Positions 26,621 through 35,836 are shown, numbered from the stretch's first letter. The stretch is 45,775 bases of DNA from Planctomycetota bacterium (GCA_029550925.1 JAKPGL010000073.1:1-45775), one strand, 5' to 3'. The notes: generated from the letters alone by a model not told the origin. Translations and numbers: made by a program.

Positions 26621-28054
26621 ATGTTTCTATCTATCTTTTTAAATCCTCCTAGATTTTTTATTTTTTCCAAAATTGCCATTTTGTTTAGATTGTTTGTCTT
26701 CGCCGCCTTTGGAATGGCACTGATCCTTGGGTTTCCCCTCAAGGCGTGGGGGCAAAATCCTCAGTTTCCCTATAAAGCCCAGGTGATCCACCAAGGGGCT
26801 TTGCTCCGTAGTGGGCCAGGACAAGAGTATTATCCTACCGAGGTATTAAAGGCCGGACAAATCGTGGAGGTCTATCGGCATGAGGCGGACGGTTGGTGCG
26901 CCATTCGACCGCCGGAAGGGAGTTTTTCTTGGGTGTTCACTCGGTACTTGGAGCTTGGGGCGGATGGCCTGGCCCGGGCCAAAGAAGACCAGGTTCCCGT
27001 GGTGGTGGGCAGTCGGCTGAAAAACCTTCAGGATGTAATCCAGGTCCATCTCAAGCAAGGCGAACTGGTAGAATTGTTGGAAGAAGACACGGACCCGCAA
27101 AGGATTGCCAAACAGGTTTGGTGCAAAATCGCCCCGCCGTCTGGCGAGTTTCGGTGGGTTTGGGGGCAGGACATTCGACCGGTGGACGCGGTTACGCAGG
27201 GTGCGGCATCTTCTGCCGCGATGGCCTCGGACGATGTGAGCGGTTCCTCACCAGGAACGGCCTCTGTACCGACAGGCCCTTCTCCTTCCTCCGGTTCAGG
27301 CTCGCATCCTTCCTCTAGTGCACCTCCTGCCGCACCGCCCGGGGCTGTGGCGATTCCGGCTGGGGCAGGGGGACTTTCGCCGGAGGATTTTCGGCGGCAG
27401 TTTAATCAGATTGAGCTGGAACTGGCCGAGCGAGTGATGGGCGAACCAAACGGTTGGCAATTACAGGATTTACGTGGCCGGACGGAGACCCTCTTGGGCC
27501 AGGCCCCAGACGCAGCCTGCCGATCGGAAGCCCGCCAAGTGCTGGCCCGGATCGTTCGGTTTATGGAAGTTCAACGCCAATATGGGCAGGTGGCCCTGGC
27601 AGGCCGGTCTGGGGCGTCAAAACCGAATTCTTCGACCGGGGTTGCAGGCCCTGCGGCGGCGACCGCCGAGGGTCGGTCAAACCAACCTCCGTCGGCCCCA
27701 GCAGTCGCCTCGGCATCGGCGCCTCCCACGGTTTCCAGCGGGAACCCGGCGCCGGCTTCGGGGGCATCTCCAAGTCCAGGGCAAGTTCCAAGCCAAGCGG
27801 ATCGGTTTGACGCCGTAGGTCGGCTAAGTCGGGTAGCATCGACCAAACCGGGCGCCCCGACCTATGCCCTGCTCAACGCCGAAGGAGAAGTGATCTCGTA
27901 CATCACCCCGGCCCCGGGCATCAATCTTCACCCCTTTGAAGGAAAATGGATCGGCGTAAACGGAGTGGCCGGACTAATGTTGGAACCCCGGGCCAAGCAT
28001 GTGGCCGTCAAGCAAGTGGCCGTGGTAGATAGCCCTACCTCCGTCCTCCGATAA
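26621..28054 (+). CDS. Exported SH3-like domain protein
   Basis: A 477-residue exported protein. The start ATG 26621 follows a good AGGAGG-type site (26608-26613) and is preferred to an in-frame start at 26576. The signal peptide is long (about 44 residues, cleavage near KAWG-Q). Two bacterial SH3-like domains follow: about 48-110 (HQGALLRSGPGQEYYPTEVLKAGQIVEVYR, then WCAIRPPEGSFSWV) and about 125-188 (VWCKIAPPSGEFRWVWGQDI). A Ser/Pro-rich linker, a helical block (about 262-330, FRRQFNQIELELAERV) and a final beta domain (about 400-477) complete it. SH3b domains often bind peptidoglycan or peptides, so a cell-wall role is plausible. Convergent with the YTV-type gene, 21 bases apart. Confidence 0.8.
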   Translation: MFLSIFLNPPRFFIFSKIAILFRLFVFAAFGMALILGFPLKAWGQNPQFPYKAQVIHQGALLRSGPGQEYYPTEVLKAGQIVEVYRHEADGWCAIRPPEGSFSWVFTRYLELGADGLARAKEDQVPVVVGSRLKNLQDVIQVHLKQGELVELLEEDTDPQRIAKQVWCKIAPPSGEFRWVWGQDIRPVDAVTQGAASSAAMASDDVSGSSPGTASVPTGPSPSSGSGSHPSSSAPPAAPPGAVAIPAGAGGLSPEDFRRQFNQIELELAERVMGEPNGWQLQDLRGRTETLLGQAPDAACRSEARQVLARIVRFMEVQRQYGQVALAGRSGASKPNSSTGVAGPAAATAEGRSNQPPSAPAVASASAPPTVSSGNPAPASGASPSPGQVPSQADRFDAVGRLSRVASTKPGAPTYALLNAEGEVISYITPAPGINLHPFEGKWIGVNGVAGLMLEPRAKHVAVKQVAVVDSPTSVLR

Positions 28055-28057
28055 TCG

Positions 28058-28098
28058 CCTCCGAACCAGCCGGGGTCAGGTGCTGGCCGGTTTGGAGG
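28058..28098. terminator. Imperfect inverted repeat at convergent gene ends
   Basis: CCTCCGAACCAGCC (28058-28071) and GGCCGGTTTGGAGG (28085-28098) pair with two mismatches and a 13-base loop. It begins four bases after one stop codon and overlaps the last codons of the opposite gene. Position suggests a shared transcript end; no T tract. Confidence 0.35.
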
Positions 28099-29569
28099 AA
28101 CTCTCTTTGATCACCGGAGGAGGAAGAGTTTTGGGCGGCGACGTGGGTTGTTCCGAAGGCGTCGTCGGCTTGGTTTCCTGCTCGGCCGGCAAAGGTTTTG
28201 GCAAGGTCTCGGGCGAGGGATAAGCGGGCTGTTTGCCGGTCGGCTGTTGGGCTGGATCGCTTTCCGCCCCCTGAGGGGCAGGAGTAGGAGCAGGGAGAAC
28301 CGGTACACTGTCGGCCGAGGGAGCAGGAGTGGTAGTTGCTCCTGGGGTCGGCAATGTAGGGGCTGACGCTGCCGGTGCGGAAAGCGCCGGTTCTACTACA
28401 ATCGGATTGCCCCACGCATCGACCGGTACGCGGCAGCAAACCACCCGCGGCACATAGACGTAATAGGTGACCGGCGTGCGTTTTTCCACCACGCGGGGAA
28501 CCTGCACCGTCTGTTGGACCGGCATCCATCGGCACACCTGGACCGGCTCTTCGACCACCTGCTCTTCTACGATCGTTTTATGCACCGTAACCGGGATGCG
28601 CTGGACCACTTCCTGCGCCTCCATTCGGCACACCTGGACCGGTATCTGCCGTTGCACCTGTTCGACTATCGGCCGGTACGTGGTTACCGGGATTTTGCGG
28701 ACCTGGCGTTCCTCGACCATTCGGCAGACCTGCACCGGCACTTTCTGACAGACCTGTTCCTGTTGGTAGCGGAGCACCTGCACCGGCACTGGACGGGCTA
28801 CCGTCTGAGGAACCAAGGTGGTCTGCGGAACCTGCACCGGCACAGGGTTCGGTTGCCAGACCCGATGCACTTCATATTGGCCAGGACGAGGAACCCAATA
28901 CAGGCCTGACCGCTGATATACAGTCTGCCCGGTTACCGGATCAATGACACACGCGCTGGGCAACCACGCCAGGCGGTTTCGGAAGAACGGTTCCCGATAG
29001 ACCATTTGATCCACAAAACCGCCTTGGTCTTGGTAAAAAGTGCGGTAGGTAGTAACGGCCTGGTATTCGGTGGTGTATTGGGTCTGGTACTGCGTTTCAT
29101 ACACGGGCCGAAGCACCGTCTGGCAGATCTGGCGTTCTTCAGTCTGATAGACGGGTTTTTGCACCACCACCACTTCTTCCCGTTCGGTGGTTTCGGCCAC
29201 ATAGCGAACTTGCTGATAGGTTTCCGTTCGGTATTGGGTCTCATAGACCGGACGCCAAACGGTGTATCGCCGCTCCTGTTCGCTGGTTTCTACCACCGGT
29301 TTGGAGACCAGATAGCGACGTTGGCGGGTCTGTGTTTCCCAGACCGGCTTATAGCTGGTTACTTGTTGCTGCTCTAAGACATTTTCGTACTCGATCCGGT
29401 AGGCGGTTACCTGCTGGGGTTCATAGACGGTTTGATAGACCAGCCGATAGGCAACCCCATCGGCGGCTGTAAAACACGGCCCCTGGGAGACCTGCGCATC
29501 CACCGGAGCGAGCAAAACCCCTCCGAGCAAGATCAAACCGATTCCGCTTAACTGCCATAACCGTTTCAT
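28076..29569 (-). CDS. YTV-type repetitive envelope protein
   Basis: Exported protein of about 497 residues with a signal peptide (MKRLWQLSG start, cleavage near VDA-Q). The start at 29569 is preferred to 29611 because it begins a standard signal. From residue 40 to 390 it is built of short repeats of Tyr, Val, Pro, Arg, Gln and Glu such as VYETQYRTETYQQVRYV, YTVWRPVYETQ and IPVQVCRMEAQEVVQRIPV, with conserved Cys in the second half (PVQVCR four times). I remember this style as the YTV domain reported in planctomycete cell-wall proteins. The final 110 residues are Pro/Ala/Thr-rich and disordered. Periodic Cys residues may form disulfide cross-links in the envelope. Exact role unknown. Confidence 0.8.
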   Translation of the reverse strand: MKRLWQLSGIGLILLGGVLLAPVDAQVSQGPCFTAADGVAYRLVYQTVYEPQQVTAYRIEYENVLEQQQVTSYKPVWETQTRQRRYLVSKPVVETSEQERRYTVWRPVYETQYRTETYQQVRYVAETTEREEVVVVQKPVYQTEERQICQTVLRPVYETQYQTQYTTEYQAVTTYRTFYQDQGGFVDQMVYREPFFRNRLAWLPSACVIDPVTGQTVYQRSGLYWVPRPGQYEVHRVWQPNPVPVQVPQTTLVPQTVARPVPVQVLRYQQEQVCQKVPVQVCRMVEERQVRKIPVTTYRPIVEQVQRQIPVQVCRMEAQEVVQRIPVTVHKTIVEEQVVEEPVQVCRWMPVQQTVQVPRVVEKRTPVTYYVYVPRVVCCRVPVDAWGNPIVVEPALSAPAASAPTLPTPGATTTPAPSADSVPVLPAPTPAPQGAESDPAQQPTGKQPAYPSPETLPKPLPAEQETKPTTPSEQPTSPPKTLPPPVIKESSSKPAST

Positions 29570-29611
29570 AGTTCGGACGCCTTTTTGGAGAAAAGTTTCC
29601 AAAATATCCAT

Positions 29612-30218
29612 CTCCCCCTGTACAAGGTCCAGAGTAGTCCCAGTCTGAAACCAGAATGCCTAGATACCTCTATATTGAGTGTGGCAAAAAACCGCCGCTT
29701 GGGCAAATCGCTGGGGACGCCATAAGGCTGAATTTTTTCCCTTACTATAGTCTAGGAAAGGATTTAGCGATTTTCAAAAAATTTTGAAGTTTTTCTTGGG
29801 TTCGTCCGATGGGAAACTTTGACGATTTTCCCTAACCTCTTATTTTACAAGTAGTTATAGAAAGAAATGCTCTTTTTTGCCTGGTCTGCAAAATTTAACA
29901 CCCCCCACAAGATGCTATTTTCGGAAATATCCCCTTTGTGGGGGGGCAAAGAGCAGGAAAAGAGCAGAGAGGCCATAACGTGAAGGGCAGAGTGCTGAAA
30001 GTAGGTGAGGAGAGAAGAGAGGGCAAATAGGCGGTAGGAAGGGGAGAGTAGAGGGTGGGGAATGTAGAACGCCGATTCGCTGAGCCGCGCCCGTCAGGAA
30101 GCGGCCTTTCTTGGTACTGGGTGTGCCTACCTTGGAGTACCGTTGGTCAATCGGGAGAGGGCGGCGTAGAACCCCGTAGAACCTCAGACAGAATCATAGG
30201 ATTGGGGGCCACAAGGGT
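29612..30218. other. Intergenic region with IR and purine-rich tract
   Basis: About 600 bases, no credible gene. A perfect 10-bp inverted repeat, CCCCCCACAA (29901-29910) with TTGTGGGGGG (29936-29945), lies in the middle. From about 29946 to 30060 the plus strand is strongly purine-rich (GA-rich runs such as GGAGAGAAGAGAGGG). The left part is AT-rich and probably carries the promoter of the YTV-type gene, but I cannot assign boxes. Confidence 0.5.
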
Positions 30219-31700
30219 TCAAGAGGCAGCGGGACTTTCCGGCGGCAGATCGGGCGGAAAGGTTTTCAGTTGGTGGGCGTATTTTTTCCACCAGGCGTGG
30301 AAATTCGGCGCCGTAGGCGGTTCCGGCAGTTCACGGCCCCGGGTCCAGGCGCCCAGGGGGCCCGGATGCCAGGGTAAGAAGCGGGCCAACCGAGTGCCCA
30401 GTCTTGCCATCCGCATGGACAACCGATACATCCACGGATGACACATTGCCCAGGCCCACAACCGCCAGACAAGCCGTTCCAGCCAACTCCGTACCGGCGA
30501 TGGCTCCTCAACCGCCCGATGACGCAGATGCACCAATTGATGGGGAATATCGATCTTCACCGGGCAGACTTCGGCGCAGGCGCCGCACAGCGAGGAGGCA
30601 AAGGGGAGTTTGCCGGCCTGTTCTAACCCTACCAGGTGCGGCGTCAGGACGGCCCCGATTGGGCCCGGATAAACCCATCCATACGCCCAGCCGCCCACCC
30701 GCCGATACACCGGACATGCGTTCAAACATGCCCCGCACCGAATGCAGAACAAGGCCGACCAGGCTTTCGGGTCCCGAAGCACTTCCGTTCGGCCATTGTC
30801 CAGGATAATGACATAGAGTTTTCTGCCCGGCGTGCTGCCGTGAATTAGGTGGGTATAGGTGGTCAATTTCTGACCAGTGCCGCTTCGGCCCAGCAGATTC
30901 AAAAACACCGGCAGATGCCGAATGTTGGGAATTACCTTTTCCATACCCATCAGGGCCACATGGATCCGTGGGCAGGAAGTGGAGAGGCCCTGGTTGCCTT
31001 CGTTTTCTACTAGGCAGATCGTGCCGGTGTCGGCCACAGCGAAATTGACGCCCGATATGCCCAGGTCAGCCTGCACAAATTGCCGACGCAGGTGTTTGCG
31101 GGCGATTTGGGTAAGTGCGGCGTGGTCGTCGGTGAACGGTTCGCCCAGTTTTTCCTGGAACAGCCGACCGACATCGGCCGCCGACAGGTGCAGGGCGGGC
31201 GTTACCACGTGGATCGGACGCTGGTCGGCTAGTTGGACCAAAAACTCGCCCAGGTCGGTTTCCAACGCCCGCACGCCCACCGCCTCCAGGACGTGGTTCA
31301 TCTCCATTTCTTCGCTGACCATCGTCTTGGCTTTGACGACGGTGCGCACCCCGTGCTCCCGGACGATGCGGAGAATGTGTTCGTTTGCTTCCTGGGCATT
31401 CTGGGCGTAAAGGACCGTAGCGCCCCGGGCTGTGATGTTCCGCTCGAACTCCACCAACAGTTTATCCAAATTGGCTAGGGCGTAGCGCTTGATCTGGTGG
31501 GCCTGCTCCCGCCAACTCTGGAAATAGGGAATCGAAGCGATGATTTCTTGAGTGTGTTTACTGGAGCGTTCGGCCGATTGGGCCAACGAACCGAACTGTC
31601 CCGGCTCGGCCAGCCCCTTATTGTATTCTCGTAAGAACCGCGCTCCTGGTAGGGAGGCACTTGGTTCGGTGTGGAGCGTTTTCCCTGAAGCGGCTTCCAT
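30219..31700 (-). CDS. lutB: LutB-like iron-sulfur protein (lactate utilisation)
   Basis: A 493-residue cytosolic protein of the LutB/YkgF family, part of a non-flavin L-lactate dehydrogenase system. Residues about 40-300 are the LUD domain (TVVKAKTMVSEEMEMNHVLE, VADTGTICLVENEGNQG). Two ferredoxin-like cysteine motifs follow, CIRCGACLNACPVY near 318 and CGACAEVCPVKID near 372, each able to hold a 4Fe-4S cluster. The C-terminal helical extension is rich in Trp and Arg. A GAGGAG site about nine bases upstream supports the ATG. The gene follows LutA by 54 bases on the same strand, matching the usual lutAB order. No LutC gene follows. Confidence 0.9.
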   Translation of the reverse strand: MEAASGKTLHTEPSASLPGARFLREYNKGLAEPGQFGSLAQSAERSSKHTQEIIASIPYFQSWREQAHQIKRYALANLDKLLVEFERNITARGATVLYAQNAQEANEHILRIVREHGVRTVVKAKTMVSEEMEMNHVLEAVGVRALETDLGEFLVQLADQRPIHVVTPALHLSAADVGRLFQEKLGEPFTDDHAALTQIARKHLRRQFVQADLGISGVNFAVADTGTICLVENEGNQGLSTSCPRIHVALMGMEKVIPNIRHLPVFLNLLGRSGTGQKLTTYTHLIHGSTPGRKLYVIILDNGRTEVLRDPKAWSALFCIRCGACLNACPVYRRVGGWAYGWVYPGPIGAVLTPHLVGLEQAGKLPFASSLCGACAEVCPVKIDIPHQLVHLRHRAVEEPSPVRSWLERLVWRLWAWAMCHPWMYRLSMRMARLGTRLARFLPWHPGPLGAWTRGRELPEPPTAPNFHAWWKKYAHQLKTFPPDLPPESPAAS

Positions 31701-31754
31701 GTTCTGGTGCTCCTCGGTATGTTTTCTCCCTGGTCTTTTGGTAGATGCTGGTTA

Positions 31755-32666
31755 CTATTCGGCCGCCAACACTTCCGCAATATGCATACAGCGGATGTTT
31801 CGGCCCTGGGGGTGGCGGCGGAGGATGCCGCCCACGTGCATCAGGCAACTAATGTCCGGCGAGACGACCACCTCGGCCCCGCTGCGGATGATGTTTTCCA
31901 CCTTGGTCTGGCCCATCGCAATCGACGTGCCGGGCATCTTGACGCTGAACGTGCCGCCAAACCCGCAGCACTCTTCCACATTCGGCAGTTCCACATACTG
32001 GAGGCCTTCCACGTGCTGCAATAGTTCCAGCGGCGGCGTCGCCACGCCCAATTCCCGGCGGGTATGGCAGCCGATGTGCAGGGTTACTTTGTGCGGGAAC
32101 CTCGCCCCCACATCCCGAACGCCCATGCACTCGACCAAAAATTCAGTAAGTTCGAAGACCCGCTGGCCGATCTCCACGATCCGAGGGTCCGGATCCACAT
32201 GGCCGAAGAACACCCGGCACATGGCCGTACAGGAGCCGGACGGAGAGACGATCCACCGATACGGGGCGAAGGTTTCGCAGAAATGATGGACAACTTTGCA
32301 CGCCTCTTTCCAATACCCGGAGTTAAACGCCGGCTGGCCGCAGCAGGTCTGTCGGCTGGGAAACTCTACCGGCACCTGAAGCCAGGTCAACAGTTCCGCC
32401 GTGGCCTGGGCGATCTGAGGATAAAATTCGTCGATATAACAGGGCACGAACAATGCGACCGGCTCGCCCGGCTCATAAACTGGATACTCTCGCTTTGTCG
32501 CCGGCGCCGACCAACCAGCGGTTCCCGCCTCGTGGCCTTGCCCGCCGACCGGGTTGTCCGCTTCTGCTAAATCGGTTTCCGAACCCGGTCCGGCCCCGAA
32601 ATGTTTTTCAGACCGGGCCGCCTGTTGCGGCTCCTTGAAAATTGCATCGCCAGAGGGATCCATCAT
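31755..32666 (-). CDS. lutA: LutA-like cysteine-rich protein (lactate utilisation)
   Basis: A 303-residue member of the CCG-domain family (LutA/GlpC/HdrB type), which binds an iron-sulfur cluster in lactate oxidation. Both cysteine motifs are present: TCCGQPAFNSGY near residues 107-118 and ECCGFGGTFS near 232-241, with further Cys at CYIDEFY and IGCHTRRELG. The first 65 residues are a hydrophilic, Gly/Ala-rich extension ahead of the conserved start VALFVPCYIDEFYP, longer than usual for this family. No strong ribosome site precedes the ATG, so a later start is possible, though no nearby ATG is in frame. Confidence 0.88.
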   Translation of the reverse strand: MMDPSGDAIFKEPQQAARSEKHFGAGPGSETDLAEADNPVGGQGHEAGTAGWSAPATKREYPVYEPGEPVALFVPCYIDEFYPQIAQATAELLTWLQVPVEFPSRQTCCGQPAFNSGYWKEACKVVHHFCETFAPYRWIVSPSGSCTAMCRVFFGHVDPDPRIVEIGQRVFELTEFLVECMGVRDVGARFPHKVTLHIGCHTRRELGVATPPLELLQHVEGLQYVELPNVEECCGFGGTFSVKMPGTSIAMGQTKVENIIRSGAEVVVSPDISCLMHVGGILRRHPQGRNIRCMHIAEVLAAE

Positions 32667-32988
32667 ACAACAGCCTTGTTCAGAGTGTTTCGATTTCCTG
32701 TATGGGGAAAACGTTGTCTTTTCGTAACATTTCTACCGAATGGAAAGACCTTTTGTCTCATCCCCGCGAAAGCTTTCGATCCAGGGAAAAAGAGATAAGG
32801 CTAAAATTCTAGATTCCCGATTGGGCGGCAATAACAATTTATGGGCCTTTTTCTCAATAGGTGTACTCCATTCGGCAGAAGTATTACAGAAATCTCTGCA
32901 TCTATATCCGCCTCTGAAGGACACGCCCCGACTTTTCCGAGTCCAGTAGATCGGACTGGGGGCTTAAGAACAAGATTTTCGCACACTG
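32667..32988. other. Intergenic region with degenerate palindromic repeat
   Basis: About 320 bases, no gene. Near 32800-32835 the sequence, read on the minus strand, gives CGGGAATCTAG after a partial stem, resembling the ATTCCC/GGGAAT repeat family at 15210. Confidence 0.4.
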
Positions 32989-34362
32989 TTAATAGATATT
33001 CCACGGGGGGTGGCCGGCAGGACCGGCAGCCAACTTGTTGGCCTCCTCGTCGCCGACGAATTGCTCCTTGTCCGGTGCCCAAGTGAGTTTTCGGCCCAGC
33101 AGGCACGCAATGTAGCCCAATTGGCCGACCGTGCTGGAGCGGTGCCCCACCTCGGCGTCTTCCAGGGTCCGACCCCGCGAACGGACACAATCGAGAAAAT
33201 CGTGTTTTTCGTTTTTGAGCGGATAGGGGAACTCTTCCGGCTTGATCTGGACTGTAAGGAGCGACTTTGGTTCGGCTTCCAGCCGGTCCGGGGCGTACCA
33301 GCCGCAGACCCAGCCTTCCGTCCCCTCGAATCGCATGTAGGATTGGCCGTCGGAGAATTCTTTACGCCCTTCGTAGAACATCTCCACGCCATTGGCGTAG
33401 CGGTAACGGACCTTGAATTCCAGGATCACATTCCAGAGGTAATCGGCCGGGGGCAGGTTGCCTTTGCCTTCGATTTCCACCGGCCCGGTATGTTCGGTGT
33501 TGTTGGCCCACTGGGCGATGTCCGCCGGATGATACCCCCAGTTGCTGATCATGCCATCGCAGTAATCGCGATTGGAATACCAGTAGGGTCGGCCATAGCT
33601 TCGCATGGGATGGACCCGCTTTTCGGTATAAGGGACCCGCGGGGCCGGGCCGAGCCACATCTCGTAGTCCAACTCCTTCGGGACCGGCATTTCCGGTTGT
33701 GCGGGCAGCGACTCCCAGTAAATCGGGACCGAAATGCGGATGGTCTTCAATTGGCCGATCTTGCCGGTCCGGACCAGAGCCACCGCTTTGTATAAATGGG
33801 GGATGGAGCGGAACTCGCTATCGGTGCGGAACACGCAGCGGGCTTTGGCCGCCGCATCCGCCAGGATTCTTCCATGGCCGATAGCAAGCCCCAACGGCTT
33901 TTCACAGCAGACATCTTTTCCCGCCCGAATGGCCGCCAAAGCAATCGGGATATGCCAGTGGTCTGGGGTGCTGATCATGACGGCATCCACGCCCGGACGG
34001 CGCAGGACCTCACGGAAGTCGGTGGTGCGGAAACATTGCTTCAAGATGCCGGCGTCCCATTGATGCTGTTTGGCGCTGGCGGCAATGGCGGGATTTTCTT
34101 CGACCTGAAGGCGCCATCGGTCCACATCGCACAGGGCCAGAATCTGGCAATCGGCTCGTCGAGCGAACACAGGAAGATTACGAGACACACATTGCCGACC
34201 CAGGCCGATCATGCCGATCCCGATCCGCTCACTGGGGGCTGTGCCGCCATCCAAACCGAGACATCGGGCCGGTACCACCCACGGAGCCATGCCAGTGGCT
34301 GCTCCCACGCCGCCCAACCGTTTGAGAAAAGAACGACGATGGATACCGTTGACCGTTTTCAT
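32989..34362 (-). CDS. Tat-exported Gfo/Idh/MocA family oxidoreductase
   Basis: A 457-residue NAD(P)-dependent sugar or cyclitol oxidoreductase-like protein with a twin-arginine signal (HRRSFLKRLG at residues 8-17). The Rossmann part shows IGIGMIGLGRQ near 47-57 and the family's CEKPLGL near 151-157. STPDHWHIPIALAA near 130-143 contains the substrate-side His pair. The C-terminal part is a beta-sheet domain with DGMISNWGYHPADIAQWA near 268-285, typical of planctomycete members. Export of an NAD-binding enzyme through Tat implies folding with cofactor in the cytoplasm. Substrate unknown. It lies upstream of lutA on the same strand but 320 bases away. Confidence 0.9.
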   Translation of the reverse strand: MKTVNGIHRRSFLKRLGGVGAATGMAPWVVPARCLGLDGGTAPSERIGIGMIGLGRQCVSRNLPVFARRADCQILALCDVDRWRLQVEENPAIAASAKQHQWDAGILKQCFRTTDFREVLRRPGVDAVMISTPDHWHIPIALAAIRAGKDVCCEKPLGLAIGHGRILADAAAKARCVFRTDSEFRSIPHLYKAVALVRTGKIGQLKTIRISVPIYWESLPAQPEMPVPKELDYEMWLGPAPRVPYTEKRVHPMRSYGRPYWYSNRDYCDGMISNWGYHPADIAQWANNTEHTGPVEIEGKGNLPPADYLWNVILEFKVRYRYANGVEMFYEGRKEFSDGQSYMRFEGTEGWVCGWYAPDRLEAEPKSLLTVQIKPEEFPYPLKNEKHDFLDCVRSRGRTLEDAEVGHRSSTVGQLGYIACLLGRKLTWAPDKEQFVGDEEANKLAAGPAGHPPWNIY

Positions 34363-34633
34363 GGGGCCGCCTCCCTGGTCAATGGAAAGAATCCTCCTAT
34401 TTCACGGATGTTTCCTGCCCTGCCGACGGAATTGCATCCCTCCCGACGCGCCGAGGCCAAACCACCCCAGAGCTTAATTCCCGAAATTCGGACTGTCAAG
34501 GAGTCCTTGAAATGCCGTTTCGCTTCTGGCAGTTTGGCGTGGTGAAGATAAAATAAAGAGTTCTGGAGTTTTTGTCCCAACGGATGAACTATAGTGGCCT
34601 CTGCTATATTCCGACGGAAGGGTCTCTGGGTCG

Positions 34634-35623
34634 ATGCAAGGGCATGGGTGGGTAGGACTGGCAATAGCCGGGGTCTTTTTGCTGAGTTTTGCCGGCCGGG
34701 GCCATTGGGTCCAGGTGGAAGACCCTACCGTAGCGGATGGCGTTTTTTATAAGCAAACGGCAGGACGCCTATGGTCGCCTGGCGCACCCAGCCCATCGAA
34801 ACCTGTCCGGCGGATCGTCTCTTTGGCCCCTAGCGTTACCGAAACCTTATTTGCCTTGGGATTGGGCGACCGGGTGGTGGGGGTGAGCCGGTTCTGTAAT
34901 TGGCCGACGGAGGTCCAGTCCTTGCCCCAGGTGGGCGGCCTGTTCGATCCGAATCTGGAAAGGATCGTCCGATTGGCGCCGGATTTGGTGATCGGCCTGG
35001 ACGGCCAACCGGACACCCTTTGGCCCATGCGCAAGTTGGGACTGCCGTTGGTGGTGGTGGATCATCGGTCGATCGACGGCCTATTGGAGTCGATTCAGGT
35101 GTTGGGCGGCGTGTGCGGGGCGGAGGCCGAGGCGAAAAGGCTGCTGCAGGATATCCAGCGGCGTTTGGAGGTGGTTGCCCGGCGGGTATCGGGTCGGCCT
35201 CGGCCCAAGGTGCTGGTGAGCGTACAACGGACGGTTGGTGCAGGCCGAATTGAGAATATGTACATTGCTGGGCGGGAAGGCCATCTAGGCCGAATTGTCC
35301 AGTTGGCCGGCGGCGACAATGCCGCCCCGGCTGCGTGGGCGGCCTTTCCGATCGTGTCGGCCGAGAGTCTGCTCGTACTCGATCCGGATGTGATTTTGGA
35401 CTTGGTTCCGGGGTTTTGTTCGGCTCATATTCCTCGGGAGCAAATCCTGGCGGATTGGCAGTCGCTCGGCGGGCTTCGCGCCGTCCGGCAAGGTCGGGTG
35501 TATGTATTGGATGAGGATTTTGTGTTTCGGCCCGGGCCGCGGTTTATCCTGCTGGTGGAGAAACTGGCCCGGCTGTTGCATCCAGAGGCATTTGCCGAGG
35601 AAGCGGAAAGCCCCGCCCCCTAG
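34634..35623 (+). CDS. ABC importer substrate-binding protein (BtuF/FecB-like)
   Basis: A 329-residue periplasmic binding protein of the helical-backbone (TroA/BtuF) class. N-terminal hydrophobic leader (VGLAIAGVFLLSF) without a lipobox Cys. Family marks: RRIVSLAPSVTETLFALGLGDRVVGVS near residues 59-85, LERIVRLAPDLVIG near 113-126, and a C-terminal RQGRVYVLDEDFVFRPGPRF. It is followed by an ATPase and a FecCD-type permease on the same strand, so this is a complete importer for corrinoid, heme or siderophore. I looked for a cobalamin riboswitch upstream and saw none. The stop codon sits in the loop of a GC hairpin. Confidence 0.9.
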   Translation: MQGHGWVGLAIAGVFLLSFAGRGHWVQVEDPTVADGVFYKQTAGRLWSPGAPSPSKPVRRIVSLAPSVTETLFALGLGDRVVGVSRFCNWPTEVQSLPQVGGLFDPNLERIVRLAPDLVIGLDGQPDTLWPMRKLGLPLVVVDHRSIDGLLESIQVLGGVCGAEAEAKRLLQDIQRRLEVVARRVSGRPRPKVLVSVQRTVGAGRIENMYIAGREGHLGRIVQLAGGDNAAPAAWAAFPIVSAESLLVLDPDVILDLVPGFCSAHIPREQILADWQSLGGLRAVRQGRVYVLDEDFVFRPGPRFILLVEKLARLLHPEAFAEEAESPAP

Positions 35624-35630
35624 CGGGGGC
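35615..35630 (+). repeat. GC hairpin at the stop codon of the binding-protein gene
   Basis: GCCCCC (35615-35620), loop TAGC, GGGGGC (35625-35630); the TAG stop codon of the binding-protein gene lies in the loop. It is the first of several hairpins in the 213-base spacer before the ATPase gene. Confidence 0.5.
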
Positions 35631-35749
35631 AGCGTCCCATGAACCCGCCGCTCCCCGTCGCGGGAGAAAGGGGGCAGGCGTTTGCCTGACCAGGTGAGGT
35701 GGACGGTTATCTCCAAAACCTGGAGGGTTCGGCTCCACCCGGGATCCCT

Positions 35750-35774
35750 GCACTGCTGGACAAGCCAGCAGTGC
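35750..35774 (+). repeat. Perfect 10-bp hairpin inside ABC importer operon
   Basis: GCACTGCTGG (35750-35759), loop ACAAG, CCAGCAGTGC (35765-35774). It stands 62 bases before the ATPase start codon and is not followed by Ts. A partial terminator, processing site or REP-like element would fit and could lower ATPase expression relative to the binding protein. Confidence 0.5.
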
Positions 35775-35836
35775 CTCCCGAGCGACAAAACGACCACTTA
35801 AGTTCGGAATTGGTTTCATCTCCTGGAGGGAACCGT

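Noticed and set aside
33010-33795. 261-codon plus-strand ORF
   Set aside because: Antisense to the Gfo/Idh/MocA oxidoreductase; no ribosome site or domain.
34363-34633. Possible cobalamin riboswitch ahead of the ABC importer
   Set aside because: I looked for the conserved B12-box and surrounding helices and did not see them.
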